The position numbers were made by a program, and so were the translations under genes. Below the pieces are notes generated by a model that worked only from the letters and a program-made list of their open reading frames with translations, was not told where the DNA came from and ran no database searches. This document shows, piece by piece, positions 1-9,898 of a DNA stretch of 64,000 nt. This DNA comes from Dehalococcoidia bacterium (GTDB lineage Bacteria > Chloroflexota > Dehalococcoidia > SM23-28-2 > HRBIN24). Position 1 is the first letter of the stretch. Every line of letters starts with the position of its first letter. The stretch covers positions 62,001-126,000 of the forward strand of contig JAVVHA010000002.1 of assembly GCA_032249735.1 (NCBI GenBank). The letters are read 5' to 3'.

Positions 1-13
1 CCGCAGGCAAGAA

Positions 14-48
14 ATATAACAGAGGGGGCGGGGAAATCCCCGCCCCCT
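14..48 (-). terminator. groESL intrinsic terminator
   Basis: A perfect 10-bp G/C stem (24-33 with 38-47) closes a 4-base loop just after the groEL stop codon. Read on the minus strand it is followed by a T-rich tail (TCTGTTATATTTCTT), as in a rho-independent terminator. Confidence 0.85.
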
Positions 49-54
49 GGGCCC

Positions 55-1683
<1,629 letters not shown>

Positions 1684-1724
1684 TCACTCCTCCCCTTTAC
1701 TAGGGTCTTGGGCTAAAAGCCCCC

Positions 1725-2048
1725 TTATTCCTCCACCTTGGCCAGGATGTCCGATTCCTTCAGAATGAGATACTCCTCCTCTTCGGAGCCGAATACGCCC
1801 TTGGGCACCTCCTGCCCGGCGTACTTGGCGTAGATGACCTTGTCCCCCACCTTCAGGTCCATGGGGATGCGCTTGCCGTTCTCGTCCAGCCGGCCAGGCC
1901 CCACGGCGATGACCTCTCCCAGCTGCGGCTTCTCCTTCGCCGTGTCGGGGATCACCAGGCCGCTCGCCCGCACCTCCTCCTGCTTGATCTGCCGTACCAC
2001 CACCCTATCGGCCAAGGGCACCAGCTTGCTCGCAGCCTTCGTCGCCAT
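1725..2048 (-). CDS. groES: Co-chaperonin GroES
   Basis: Heptameric lid of the GroEL folding chamber. The sequence [12 protein letters not shown] near the N-terminus, the mobile-loop region and the [12 protein letters not shown] segment are typical of Cpn10. Two in-frame ATGs exist (2054 and 2048). The Shine-Dalgarno GGAGG touches the first ATG and lies about 7 nt from the second, so 2048 (MATKAASK, 107 aa) is preferred. It is the first gene of groES-groEL and is transcribed from the promoter at 2114-2142 through the CIRCE operator. Confidence 0.96.
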   Translation of the reverse strand: MATKAASKLVPLADRVVVRQIKQEEVRASGLVIPDTAKEKPQLGEVIAVGPGRLDENGKRIPMDLKVGDKVIYAKYAGQEVPKGVFGSEEEEYLILKESDILAKVEE

Positions 2049-2075
2049 GCTCATCCCTCCCCTCTGCCTTTCGGA

Positions 2076-2102
2076 TTAGCACTCGCAGGCCATGAGTGCT
2101 AA
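2076..2102. promoter_or_regulatory. CIRCE operator (HrcA binding site)
   Basis: A perfect inverted repeat: TTAGCACTC at 2076-2084, a 9-nt spacer, and GAGTGCTAA at 2094-2102. It matches the CIRCE consensus in every arm position. It sits between the groES -10 box and the groES start, over the likely transcription start, so HrcA repression of groESL is expected. hrcA is not in the window. Confidence 0.97.
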
Positions 2103-2113
2103 ACTCAAGTGGA

Positions 2114-2142
2114 ATATTACCGCGGTGGCAGCCGGTATGCAA
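2114..2142 (-). promoter_or_regulatory. groESL sigma70 promoter
   Basis: On the minus strand, -35 TTGCAT (2137-2142), a 17-bp spacer, and -10 TAATAT (2114-2119). The predicted start falls in or next to the CIRCE element. Confidence 0.7.
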
Positions 2143-2263
2143 CAGGCGCTACGAGGATATTCCAGCCATAACGAACCATCGGTGGCTATATGGAGCGCCA
2201 GAAGCACCTCTTCTCTCTCGATAGGCCATTTATTGCCTCATTTCGCCCCGGTCACTCTTGAGG

Positions 2264-2293
2264 TTGACGATGGATTATGACCTCTGCTACACT
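2264..2293 (+). promoter_or_regulatory. lexA sigma70 promoter
   Basis: -35 TTGACG (2264-2269), an 18-bp spacer and -10 TACACT (2288-2293). The predicted start near 2300 lies just before the LexA operator. It also rules out the upstream in-frame start near 2258. Confidence 0.75.
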
Positions 2294-2302
2294 TGTTCGG
2301 CA

Positions 2303-2314
2303 GAACAGGCGTTC
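2303..2314. promoter_or_regulatory. LexA (SOS) operator, GAAC-N4-GTTC type
   Basis: GAACAGGCGTTC is an exact GAAC-N4-GTTC palindrome, the core of the Gram-positive (Cheo-type) SOS box. It lies at the predicted transcription start of lexA, where LexA would repress its own gene. Confidence 0.8.
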
Positions 2315-2338
2315 CAACAAGAAGGATGGAGGCGAGCC

Positions 2339-2983
2339 ATGCGGGGGCGTGAGCTTACACCCAGGCAGAGGCGGATGTTGGAGTTCATCGGCAGGTTCAT
2401 AGAGGAGCATGGCTATCCCCCTAGCATCCGCGAGATCCAGGAGGGGTGTCAGATAAGTTCCACATCGGTGGTGGACTACAACCTGCGCATCTTGGAGAGG
2501 CTGGGCTACATCAGGCGAGACCGGGAGGTATCGCGGGCTATCGAGCTTTTGGGCCCTGGGGGGCGGAGGCCGCGGGTGGTGGCGGTGCCGGTGGTGGGCA
2601 CCATCGCCGCAGGCCAGCCCATACCCGTGCCTGAGGATCAGAGCTGGTCGGCCTCTTGGGAGGAGGTGCTAGAGCTGCCCGCCGACCTAGTAGGTGGGCG
2701 GGAGGACCTCTTCGCCGTGCGGGTGAAGGGGAACTCCATGGTGGACGCCCTCATCAACGATGGGGACATCGTCATCCTGGAGAGGAGGCCAGCCGTCCAG
2801 GACGGCGAGATGGTGGCCGTATGGCTACGGCGAGAAGGAGAGGTGACCCTAAAGAAGATCTATCGCGAGGGGAGGCGAGTGCGCCTCCAGCCCGCCAACC
2901 AGGCCATGTCCCCCATCTACACCGATGCCGATAACGTGGAGGTGCAAGGGCGGGTGGTGATGGTCATCCGCCGACCCCAGTGA
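2339..2983 (+). CDS. lexA: SOS transcriptional repressor LexA
   Basis: Represses DNA-damage genes and cleaves itself when stimulated by RecA filaments. The 214-aa protein has an N-terminal winged helix-turn-helix (about 1-70; LTPRQRRMLEFI, YPPSIREI). Its S24 peptidase domain shows the Ala91-Gly92 cleavage site (TIAAGQP), catalytic Ser133 (KGNSMVD) and Lys172 (TLKKIY). The chosen ATG 2339 has GGAGG 6 nt upstream and starts at the conserved ELTPRQ. The reading frame continues upstream to 2258, but that region holds the promoter and operator. The 3' end overlaps convergent holA by 20 bp. Confidence 0.96.
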   Translation: MRGRELTPRQRRMLEFIGRFIEEHGYPPSIREIQEGCQISSTSVVDYNLRILERLGYIRRDREVSRAIELLGPGGRRPRVVAVPVVGTIAAGQPIPVPEDQSWSASWEEVLELPADLVGGREDLFAVRVKGNSMVDALINDGDIVILERRPAVQDGEMVAVWLRREGEVTLKKIYREGRRVRLQPANQAMSPIYTDADNVEVQGRVVMVIRRPQ

Positions 2984-3974
2984 TGGCCCCTGGGGAGGCC
3001 AACTGGAAGATAAGGGCTTCCAGCGCCATCTCTCCGCTCATCCTCCCCCGCTTGATGGCCGCGTCCGTCTCCACCAGCCGCCGGTAAATGGCCCGCAGGC
3101 GGGGGAAGGAGTGGGCGCGGGCCTGGGCCACCACCCGCGTCAAGACCCGCCGCGGCAGACGCAGCTCCTGGGCCAACAGCTCGAGCCCGGCCCCCTGGGC
3201 CAGGAGCTCCCGCGCCAAGAGCAACCGGCGATAGTGGGCCTGCAGGAGGGCCAGCAGGTGGAGGGGCTCCTCACCCTGCGCCAGGAGACGGTGGAGAAGG
3301 GCCACCGCCTCCAAGGCCCGCCCCTCGCCTACGGCATCCACCAGCTGGAACACCCCCACCGCCCTGGCAGCCGATACCAACTCCCGTACCTGGGCCTCCT
3401 TCACCGTCTCGCCCCGAGCGAAGACCGCCAGCTTCTCCAGCTCCGAGGCTAAGGCCCACAGGTCGTGGCCTAAGAGCTCCATAAGGAGGCGGGCGGCCTT
3501 CTGGGTGAGGCGCAGGCCCAAGCGGCGGCTCCGCTGGGCCAGCCACTGCAACAGCTCCTCCCCTTCCAGCGGGGAGAAGTGGCGCTTCTGCGCCCAGGGT
3601 TGTAGGGCCCGCCAAAGGGGGTTCTGGGGCGCTATTTCCTGCTCCACCAGCACCAGGTGGGTATAAGGGGGCATGCGCCGCACATATTCAGGCAGGGCTT
3701 CCCAGGACCCCAACGAAGGCTGGCGACCTCCTTCGGTCTGGAAGCGGGCCAGGAGCCCCTCCACCACCACCAGGCGGTGGCGCCCCAAGAAGGGGGCGGC
3801 GTCGCAGGTCTCCATGAGGTCCTGGGGACGGAGCCGCCGCCCGTCCAATACCACGGTGTTGGCCCATAGGTGGCCATCCTCATCGAGACGGGAACGCAGC
3901 TCCTGCAACGCCTCCCGTAGGGAGAAGGAATTGGCACCCCAGAATATGTACAATGGCATGCTCTTCATGAACAT
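2964..3974 (-). CDS. holA: DNA polymerase III delta subunit
   Basis: Clamp-loader subunit that opens the beta sliding clamp for the replicative polymerase. The 336-aa length and architecture fit the family: an N-terminal AAA+-like fold starting LYIFWGANSFSLREAL, a central LVLVEQE strand, and a C-terminal helical collar. Walker motifs are absent, as expected for delta. Three in-frame ATGs (3974, 3968, 3959) lie close together. AGGA spaced 4 nt favours 3974, while family alignment would also accept 3959. It is convergent with lexA and divergent from trxA. Confidence 0.9.
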   Translation of the reverse strand: MFMKSMPLYIFWGANSFSLREALQELRSRLDEDGHLWANTVVLDGRRLRPQDLMETCDAAPFLGRHRLVVVEGLLARFQTEGGRQPSLGSWEALPEYVRRMPPYTHLVLVEQEIAPQNPLWRALQPWAQKRHFSPLEGEELLQWLAQRSRRLGLRLTQKAARLLMELLGHDLWALASELEKLAVFARGETVKEAQVRELVSAARAVGVFQLVDAVGEGRALEAVALLHRLLAQGEEPLHLLALLQAHYRRLLLARELLAQGAGLELLAQELRLPRRVLTRVVAQARAHSFPRLRAIYRRLVETDAAIKRGRMSGEMALEALIFQLASPGAITGVGG

Positions 3975-4017
3975 GCTATCCTAAAAACCAGGACGACCCC
4001 AAGGAGGGAGGACGCCC

Positions 4018-4344
4018 ATGGCCAAGCCTCTAGACGTGAGCGATGCGCAGTTCGAGGCCGAGGTTTTGAAGTCCCCCTTGCCCGTGCTGGTGGACTTCTG
4101 GGCCCCCTGGTGCGGACCCTGCCGCATGGTGGCCCCCATCGTGGAGGAGCTGGCCGAGGAGTACCACGGCCGCGTCAAGTTCGTCAAGGTCAACACCGAT
4201 GAGAACCTGGACACGGCCATGCGCTACGGCATCCGCAGCATACCCACCCTCCTCCTCTTCAAGGATGGCCAGCTGGTGGGCAGCATTATCGGCTTCCGCC
4301 CCAAGTCGGAGCTGAAGAAGCTCATCGAGAAGGCCCTCCACTGA
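4018..4344 (+). CDS. trxA: Thioredoxin
   Basis: Cytoplasmic dithiol-disulfide reductant. The 108-aa single-domain fold has the classic active site WAPWCGPCRM at about residues 31-40 and the cis-Pro segment IRSIPTLLLF. The ATG follows a strong AGGAGGGAGG. It lies 22 bp upstream of thioredoxin reductase on the same strand, so the two form a complete redox pair reduced by NADPH. Confidence 0.97.
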   Translation: MAKPLDVSDAQFEAEVLKSPLPVLVDFWAPWCGPCRMVAPIVEELAEEYHGRVKFVKVNTDENLDTAMRYGIRSIPTLLLFKDGQLVGSIIGFRPKSELKKLIEKALH

Positions 4345-4366
4345 TCTTCTGCGCCACGGAGGAGAG

Positions 4367-5293
4367 TTGCCCCAGCAGTACGACATCGTCATCGTGGGCG
4401 GAGGGCCGGCGGGCCTGGCAGCTGGGCTCTACGCTGCCCGAGGCCGGCGCCGCACAGTTCTTCTAGAGCGGGGGGTCATCGGTGGACAGATCGCCCTCAC
4501 TGCCGCCATCGAGAACTACCCAGGCATCGAGAACATAAGCGGGTTCGACCTGGCTCAGGCCATGCTGCGCCAGGCCGAGAGCTACGGCCTGGAGGTCCAC
4601 TACGTGGAAGCCAAGGCCCTGGAGAGGCGGGAGCCCCTCTGGGTAGTGCGCACCGACGACCAAGAGTACCTGGCGCGGGCCGTCATCATCGCCACGGGGG
4701 CCGAATACAACCGTTTGGGCGTGCCGGGGGAAGAGGAGCTGACGGGACGGGGTGTCTCCTACTGCGCCACCTGTGATGCCGCCTTCTTCCCCGACCAGGA
4801 GGTGGCCGTGGTAGGGGGAGGGGATGCAGCCATCGACGAGGGTCTCTTCACCACCCGCTATGCCGCCAAGGTATACGTGGTACATCGGCGGGACAAGCTG
4901 CGGGCTAGCCGCATCCTGCAGGAGAGGGCTTTTGCCAACCCCAAGATGACCTTTATCTGGAACACGGTGGTCACCGAGATCGTGGGCCAGGAGGCGGTGG
5001 AGGGGGTCCGCCTGCGCAACGTGGTGACGGGCCAGGAGTCCTTCCTACCGGTGAAGGCCGTATTCATCTTCATCGGCCACCGCCCCGCCACGGGATGGCT
5101 ACAAGGGCTCCTGCCCATGGACAACGGCGGCCACATCGTGGTCAACGCCTGGATGGAGACCGCCCTGCCAGGGGTGTTCGCCGCTGGCGACGTGCGCCAG
5201 CATGCCGCCCGTCAGGTGGCCACCTCCGTGGGGGATGGCGTGACGGCAGCCATCGCCGCCGAGCGGTATATAAGCGAGCACTTCCCCGACTAG
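4367..5293 (+). CDS. trxB: Thioredoxin-disulfide reductase
   Basis: FAD flavoenzyme that moves electrons from NADPH to thioredoxin. The 308-aa protein has an N-terminal FAD motif GGGPAGLAAG (11-20), the redox pair Cys133-Ala-Thr-Cys136, an NAD(P) Rossmann motif VGGGDAA followed by HRR (typical of NADPH binding), and the C-terminal FAD motif GVFAAGDVR. The start is TTG 4367, preceded by GGAGGAG. It is co-transcribed with trxA, and its last 4 bp overlap the convergent enoyl-CoA hydratase gene. Confidence 0.97.
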   Translation: MPQQYDIVIVGGGPAGLAAGLYAARGRRRTVLLERGVIGGQIALTAAIENYPGIENISGFDLAQAMLRQAESYGLEVHYVEAKALERREPLWVVRTDDQEYLARAVIIATGAEYNRLGVPGEEELTGRGVSYCATCDAAFFPDQEVAVVGGGDAAIDEGLFTTRYAAKVYVVHRRDKLRASRILQERAFANPKMTFIWNTVVTEIVGQEAVEGVRLRNVVTGQESFLPVKAVFIFIGHRPATGWLQGLLPMDNGGHIVVNAWMETALPGVFAAGDVRQHAARQVATSVGDGVTAAIAAERYISEHFPD

Positions 5294-6156
5294 CCCCCAG
5301 CCTCCTCCAGCCAGCGGTTGAACCTAGGGGCACGCTTCTCGCGGAAGGCGCGCACCCCCTCTTGGGCATCGGGATGGTGGTCGGAGAGGGCTGTCCTGGC
5401 CGCTATATCGTCGAAGGCCTGGAGCATCCCCATTTCGGCGGCGTTATAGATGGCACGCTTAAGAAGGCGCATGGCCACCTGGGGGCCCTGGCAGAGCTCT
5501 TGGGCCAGGGCCATGGCCCGTGGCAGCAGCTCCTGCGGCTCCACTACCTCATGTACTAGCCCTAGGGCCAACGCCTCTTCGGCGGAGACGATGCGGTTGC
5601 GCAAGATGAAGTCCACAGCCTTGGCCACCCCCAACACTTGCACCAAGAAGTAGTGGCCCCCTTCATCGGGCATGAGGGCGAAGCGGAGGGTGCCCGAGCC
5701 CAGGCGGGCCTGGCGTGAGGCAATGCGAAAGTCGCAGGCCAAGGCCAGCGAGAGGCCTGACTGGATGGCCCACCCGTTGATGGCAGCGATGGTGGGCTTA
5801 TCCAGCTGGCGCACCGTCAGGTTGAGGGCCTGGGAGATGGCCCGCAGGGCAGCGTAAGTGCCCAGGGGATGACCATGGCCCGGGGGAAGAGGACGGGCTA
5901 GGGCTTGCCCCTCGCCCTGGGGCTCCGTCTGAGGACCGATGTCGTCGCCGGCGCAGAAAGCCCGGCCGTTGCCGGTGAACACCACCACCCGCACTTCATC
6001 GTCCAATTGGGCCTCCAGCAGGACCTCCATCAGGTCTCGCTTCATAGCTGCCGTCATGCTGTTGAGCCGCTCAGGGCGGTCCAAGGTGATGAGGACGATG
6101 CCCGGCCTTTCTATGGAGATGACGAAGCCACGGAAGGTGCCCGTCTGCATGGCCAT
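5290..6156 (-). CDS. Enoyl-CoA hydratase/isomerase family protein
   Basis: Crotonase-fold protein (288 aa), probably acting on an acyl-CoA in fatty-acid or related catabolism. N-terminal LITLDRPERLNSM, the oxyanion-hole segment GRAFCAGDD, and the second oxyanion region around AAINGWAIQSGLSLALACDFR are clear. Substrate cannot be read from sequence: hydratase, isomerase or another crotonase reaction is possible. The ATG at 6156 follows a gap of 17 bp from the acetyl-CoA synthetase gene, so the two are likely one operon feeding acetyl-CoA metabolism. Confidence 0.9.
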   Translation of the reverse strand: MAMQTGTFRGFVISIERPGIVLITLDRPERLNSMTAAMKRDLMEVLLEAQLDDEVRVVVFTGNGRAFCAGDDIGPQTEPQGEGQALARPLPPGHGHPLGTYAALRAISQALNLTVRQLDKPTIAAINGWAIQSGLSLALACDFRIASRQARLGSGTLRFALMPDEGGHYFLVQVLGVAKAVDFILRNRIVSAEEALALGLVHEVVEPQELLPRAMALAQELCQGPQVAMRLLKRAIYNAAEMGMLQAFDDIAARTALSDHHPDAQEGVRAFREKRAPRFNRWLEEAGG

Positions 6157-6173
6157 GGCCTCCTAGGAGCCCC

Positions 6174-8141
6174 TCATCCTCCCTCCATATGCTCGTACCG
6201 CTCTTTGAGGGATCTGACCACCTCCGGATCCTGTAGGGTAGTGACGTCGCCCAGAGCGCGTCCCTCGGCGATGTCCCGCAGGAGGCGGCGCATGATCTTG
6301 CCTGAGCGGGTCTTGGGGAGCTCCGGGGTAAAGATGACCCTGTCGGGACGGGCGAAGGCTCCGATCCTCTTGCTCACGTGCTCCCGCAGCTCCTCCTCCA
6401 GGGAGGGGCCAGCGACCACACCGTCGCGGGGAGTGACGAAGGCCCACAAGGCCTGCCCCTTCACCTCGTGGGAGCGCCCCACCACCGCCGCCTCCGCCAC
6501 CGCCGGGTGCTCCACCAAGATGCTCTCCACCTCCATGGTGCCGATGCGGTGGCCCGAGACGTTGACCACATCGTCGATGCGCCCCACGATCCAGAAATAC
6601 CCGTCCTGGTCGCGGCGGGCGCCATCGCCAGTGAAGTAGATGCCGGGAAAGCGGCTCCAGTACTGCTCCACGTAACGCTGAGGGTCGCCATATAGCACCC
6701 GGAGCATGGCCGGCCATGGGCGGGTAAGCACGAGGTAACCACCAGCGCCAGGGGGCACGGGTTGTCCGCGATCGTCCACCACCTCCGCCCTCACCCCGGG
6801 GAAGGGCAAGGTGGCGGAGCCCGGCTTGCAATGGGTGATGCCCGGAAGGGGCGTGATCATGATCATGCCCGTCTCCGTCTGCCACCAGGTGTCCACCACG
6901 GGGCAACGGCCACCGCCGATGTAGCGCCAGTACCACATCCAGGCCTCGGGGTTGATGGGCTCCCCTACGGTGCCCAACAGCCGCAGGGAGGAGAGGTCAT
7001 GGCGTCCCGGCCACTCCTCTCCCCATCGCATGAAGGTGCGGATGGCCGTAGGGGCCGTGTAAAGGATGGTGACTCCGTGCCGTTCTATGATGCTCCACCA
7101 ACGGTCGCGCTGGGGCCAATCGGGCGCCCCCTCATACATGAGGGTGGTGGCACCGCACAGGAGGGGCCCATATACCACGTAGCTGTGGCCTGTAACCCAG
7201 CCGATGTCGGCAGTACACCAATAGGTATCCCCTTCCTTGATGTCGAAAACCCACTGGGTGGTGGCGTAGATGCCCACCATGTAGCCGCCAGTGGTGTGCA
7301 CCACCCCCTTGGGCTTGCCAGTGGTGCCAGAGGTGTAGAGGATGTAGAGCATGTCCTCGGCATCCATCTCCTCCGGTGGGCAGTGGAGGGGGGCGGAAGC
7401 CATCGCCTCGTCCCACCAGATGTCACGCCCTGAGCGCATAGGGACCTGCTCTTTCTCCTTGCAGCCGCGGTGGAACACCACCACCTTCTCTACCGTGGGG
7501 CAGGCCTCCAGGGCCTGATCGGCGTATTCCTTGAGGGGCAGGATGTTACCCCGCCGCCACAGCCCCTCGGCGGTCACCAGTACCTTGGCCTGGGCATCTT
7601 GGATGCGGTCCCGTAAAGCGTCGGCCGTGAAGCCGGCGAAGACGACGCTATGGATGGCGCCGATGCGGGCGCAGGCCAGCATGGCCACCGCCGCCTCCGG
7701 CACCATGGGCATGTAGATGGTAACCCGGTCACCCCGCCTCACCCCCAAAGCCTTGAGGGCGTTGGCGAAACGGCAGACCTGCCTATACAGCTCCCAGTAG
7801 GTGAGGACGCGCACCTCGCCAGGCTCCCCCTCCCAGATGATGGCCGCCTTATTGCGCCGCGGTCCCGCCACGTGGCGGTCGAGGCAGTTGTAGGCCAGGT
7901 TGGTCTTTCCTCCCACAAACCACTTGGCCCAAGGGGGATCCCACTCCAGCACCTTCTCCCAGGGCTGGAACCAAGTCAGCTCGCGGGCCCAGCGCGCCCA
8001 GAACCCCTCCGGGTCCCGCTCCGCCTCCTGGTAGACCTGAGGGTCGCGGACGTTGGCCTGTTCGCGGAACTGAGGAGGCGGGGGGAATACTCGCTCCTCT
8101 TCCAGGATGCTCTCCAAAGGCGCCTCTACCTGCTCACCCAT
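6174..8141 (-). CDS. acs: Acetyl-CoA synthetase (AMP-forming)
   Basis: Activates acetate to acetyl-CoA with ATP by way of acetyl-AMP. The 655-aa length is normal. The AMP-binding P-loop is [14 protein letters not shown], the acetate-pocket region includes WWQTETGM, the hinge is [13 protein letters not shown], and the C-terminal [10 protein letters not shown] carries the catalytic, acetylatable lysine. It starts at ATG 8141 after GTGAGGAGGAG and has its own promoter upstream. The enoyl-CoA hydratase gene follows in the same direction. Confidence 0.97.
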   Translation of the reverse strand: MGEQVEAPLESILEEERVFPPPPQFREQANVRDPQVYQEAERDPEGFWARWARELTWFQPWEKVLEWDPPWAKWFVGGKTNLAYNCLDRHVAGPRRNKAAIIWEGEPGEVRVLTYWELYRQVCRFANALKALGVRRGDRVTIYMPMVPEAAVAMLACARIGAIHSVVFAGFTADALRDRIQDAQAKVLVTAEGLWRRGNILPLKEYADQALEACPTVEKVVVFHRGCKEKEQVPMRSGRDIWWDEAMASAPLHCPPEEMDAEDMLYILYTSGTTGKPKGVVHTTGGYMVGIYATTQWVFDIKEGDTYWCTADIGWVTGHSYVVYGPLLCGATTLMYEGAPDWPQRDRWWSIIERHGVTILYTAPTAIRTFMRWGEEWPGRHDLSSLRLLGTVGEPINPEAWMWYWRYIGGGRCPVVDTWWQTETGMIMITPLPGITHCKPGSATLPFPGVRAEVVDDRGQPVPPGAGGYLVLTRPWPAMLRVLYGDPQRYVEQYWSRFPGIYFTGDGARRDQDGYFWIVGRIDDVVNVSGHRIGTMEVESILVEHPAVAEAAVVGRSHEVKGQALWAFVTPRDGVVAGPSLEEELREHVSKRIGAFARPDRVIFTPELPKTRSGKIMRRLLRDIAEGRALGDVTTLQDPEVVRSLKERYEHMEGG

Positions 8142-8179
8142 CCTTGCTCCTCCTCACGGCAGGGGACGTTTTTTCAGAC

Positions 8180-8208
8180 AAGGTATACAAGGGGCACGGG
8201 CTCGTCAA
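8180..8208 (-). promoter_or_regulatory. acs promoter
   Basis: On the minus strand, -35 TTGACG (8203-8208), a 17-bp spacer and -10 TACCTT (8180-8185). An overlapping TATACC gives a less favourable 15-bp spacer. Confidence 0.55.
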
Positions 8209-8217
8209 CTCCTCGCC

Positions 8218-8895
8218 TCACCGCACCTTCATCTGCCGCTTCAGGATGGGCAGGAGGCTTTCAGCAAGGGAGTTGAGGTGACGCGTCTGCACTAGCACCA
8301 TGGCTGGCCCCTCCACCTCAGCCACGATGCCCTCCCCTCCCAGGAGAAAGGACTTGAGGCCACCGAAGGTGCGCACCTGATAGCGAGCCCCCTCGTCCAT
8401 GGCCACGAAGTGAAAGTTGTCCACCACCATCCGCTCACCGGCGGCCAGATGCACCTCCTGGATGGCCCCAAAGGCGCAGACCCACACCCCACCATGGCCA
8501 CGGGCCCGCAGCCATACCAGCTCACCCTCGGTGAGAAGGCCCTTAAAGCCCCTCCAGGCCACATCCACCTCCACTTCCCCATGGTGAGCCAGATAGGCGG
8601 TGTCCTGCAGTATGTAGCCTTGGCCCTCAAGGGGCAGGTAATGGATATCGCCGGGGGCTGGAGGCGCTAGCCACACCTCCGCCTGGCCTTGGGAGCGGAA
8701 TGTGTTCAAGAAAAAGGACTCGGAGCCGAGAAGGGCCCGCATGATCCCCTTCATGATCCCCCGAGAGCTGGTGCTCACGTCCACAGGCCCTCGCATAAGG
8801 AGCATAGCCCCCGCCTCGGCCACCACCTCCTCCCCCGCGTCCAGGGCGACACGGAGGACGGGGTAAGTGTGGCCAGGGCTCACTTCCCATCGCAT
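8218..8895 (-). CDS. AIM24 / TIGR00266-family protein
   Basis: A 225-aa beta-rich protein of the AIM24 (TIGR00266) family, found across bacteria and in mitochondria; its molecular function is not established. Family features visible are the N-terminal VVAEAGAMLLM, the FFLNTF segment and glycine-rich strands through GGLKSFLLGGEGIV. The start is ATG 8895 (MRWEVSPG), with GGAGGTG upstream. A perfect -10 box (TATAAT, 8932-8937, minus strand) lies before it, but no good -35 is visible. It is divergent from the bifunctional nuclease gene. Confidence 0.85.
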   Translation of the reverse strand: MRWEVSPGHTYPVLRVALDAGEEVVAEAGAMLLMRGPVDVSTSSRGIMKGIMRALLGSESFFLNTFRSQGQAEVWLAPPAPGDIHYLPLEGQGYILQDTAYLAHHGEVEVDVAWRGFKGLLTEGELVWLRARGHGGVWVCAFGAIQEVHLAAGERMVVDNFHFVAMDEGARYQVRTFGGLKSFLLGGEGIVAEVEGPAMVLVQTRHLNSLAESLLPILKRQMKVR

Positions 8896-8931
8896 GACAG
8901 CACCTCCTAAACGGCGGCTCGATATGGCTCC

Positions 8932-8937
8932 ATTATA
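8932..8937 (-). promoter_or_regulatory. -10 box for the AIM24-family gene
   Basis: TATAAT on the minus strand, 36 bp before the ATG at 8895. No convincing -35 hexamer at 16-18 bp. Confidence 0.45.
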
Positions 8938-8990
8938 TCGTCCAAGGTTGCCAACACTATCCCGCTGCCAGCGGTGGAGGTCAGGACACA

Positions 8991-9019
8991 TTGACATCTC
9001 CCCAAGTGGGGGGTAGAAT
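8991..9019 (+). promoter_or_regulatory. Strong sigma70 promoter for the bifunctional nuclease gene
   Basis: Exact -35 TTGACA (8991-8996), a 17-bp spacer and -10 TAGAAT (9014-9019). The spacer contains a small palindrome, CCCCA-AG-TGGGG. Confidence 0.85.
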
Positions 9020-9055
9020 GCGGATGCACGCCAGGGACGGTGGAGGTTGATCATC

Positions 9056-9610
9056 GTGATCGAGATGGTGGTAGACAGCGTGCGGGTGAGCCTGGCCAGC
9101 TACCAGAGGGTGGTCATCCTGAAGGAGAAATACGCCGACCGCTACCTCCCCATATGGATAGGCCCGGCGGAGGCGGACGCCATCGCTGTGCGCCTGCAGG
9201 AGGTGGCCGTAGCCCGCCCCCTGACCCACGACCTATTGCGCTCAGTCATTGAAGCCCTCGGGGCCACCGTGAGCTACGTGGTGGTCAACGACCTGGCCAA
9301 CGACACCTTCTTCGCCAAGATATACCTGGAAGCCAACGGCCGCCTGCTGGAGATCGACTCCCGTCCCAGCGATGCCATCGCCCTGGCCGTGCGTGTCCAG
9401 TGCCCCATATACGCCGAGGAGTCGGTGCTGGAGAGGGCCGGGGTGAGGCTGGAGGAAGAAGGGGAGACCATGGAGGAGACGCCCAAGGGTCGGCCTGCCC
9501 CCGAGGCCAGCCGCGGCCTCAGCCCCGAGGAGTTGGAGAAGCTATCCCCCTTCCGCGAGGTTATCGAGAGCCTGGACCTGGAGGACCTGGGCAAGGGCCC
9601 CGAGACCTGA
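9056..9610 (+). CDS. Bifunctional nuclease family protein (BFN, DUF151)
   Basis: Small nuclease-fold protein of the BFN/DUF151 family, 184 aa. Conserved features are MVVDSVRVSL, VVILKEKYADRYLPIWIGPAEADAI and LEIDSRPSDAIALAVR in the first 120 residues, followed by a charged, probably flexible C-terminal tail. A TTG at 9047 touches the Shine-Dalgarno GGAGG, so GTG 9056 (9 nt away) is the better start and gives the usual family N-terminus MIEMVVDS. Plant and thermotogal relatives have DNase/RNase activity; the role here is unproven. Confidence 0.88.
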   Translation: MIEMVVDSVRVSLASYQRVVILKEKYADRYLPIWIGPAEADAIAVRLQEVAVARPLTHDLLRSVIEALGATVSYVVVNDLANDTFFAKIYLEANGRLLEIDSRPSDAIALAVRVQCPIYAEESVLERAGVRLEEEGETMEETPKGRPAPEASRGLSPEELEKLSPFREVIESLDLEDLGKGPET

Positions 9611-9620
9611 GCCTCAGGTA

Positions 9621-9649
9621 TTGGCCTCAGCCGCTGGTCGTGATACAAT
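9621..9649 (+). promoter_or_regulatory. ATP synthase operon promoter
   Basis: -35 TTGGCC (9621-9626), a 17-bp spacer and -10 TACAAT (9644-9649), with an extended -10 TGA directly before it. It lies 30 bp before the first atp gene. Confidence 0.75.
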
Positions 9650-9679
9650 TCACGCAGCTGGGCCCACGGGTGGGCGGGG

Positions 9680-9898
9680 ATGGGTAGGTTGCCCCCCACC
9701 ATACGCTTAGTGGGCCTGGGCTGGTACATAGCCCTCAGTATCGCTCTGCCGGTGGTGGGTGGTGTGCTGCTAGACGACCAGCTGGGCACCCGCCCCTTGC
9801 TGAGCGTGCTGGGGGTGGTGTTGGGTATGGTGCTGGCCTTCTGGGGAGCCTATAGGATGGTAGCGGAGGCCACCAAGAGGGATCGGGAGGGCCCATGA
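9680..9898 (+). CDS. AtpZ/AtpI-like membrane protein
   Basis: A 72-aa protein with two transmembrane helices (about residues 11-30 and 40-60) joined by a short loop containing DDQLGTRP. This matches the AtpZ/AtpI family that commonly opens F-type ATP synthase operons and helps c-ring assembly or Mg2+ supply. It is the first gene of the atp operon, and its 3' end overlaps atpB by 4 bp (ATGA). Confidence 0.8.
   Translation: MGRLPPTIRLVGLGWYIALSIALPVVGGVLLDDQLGTRPLLSVLGVVLGMVLAFWGAYRMVAEATKRDREGP

Noticed and set aside
2258-2338. In-frame upstream extension of lexA (27 extra codons)
   Set aside because: The region contains the promoter -35/-10 and LexA operator, and family alignment starts at the ATG at 2339.
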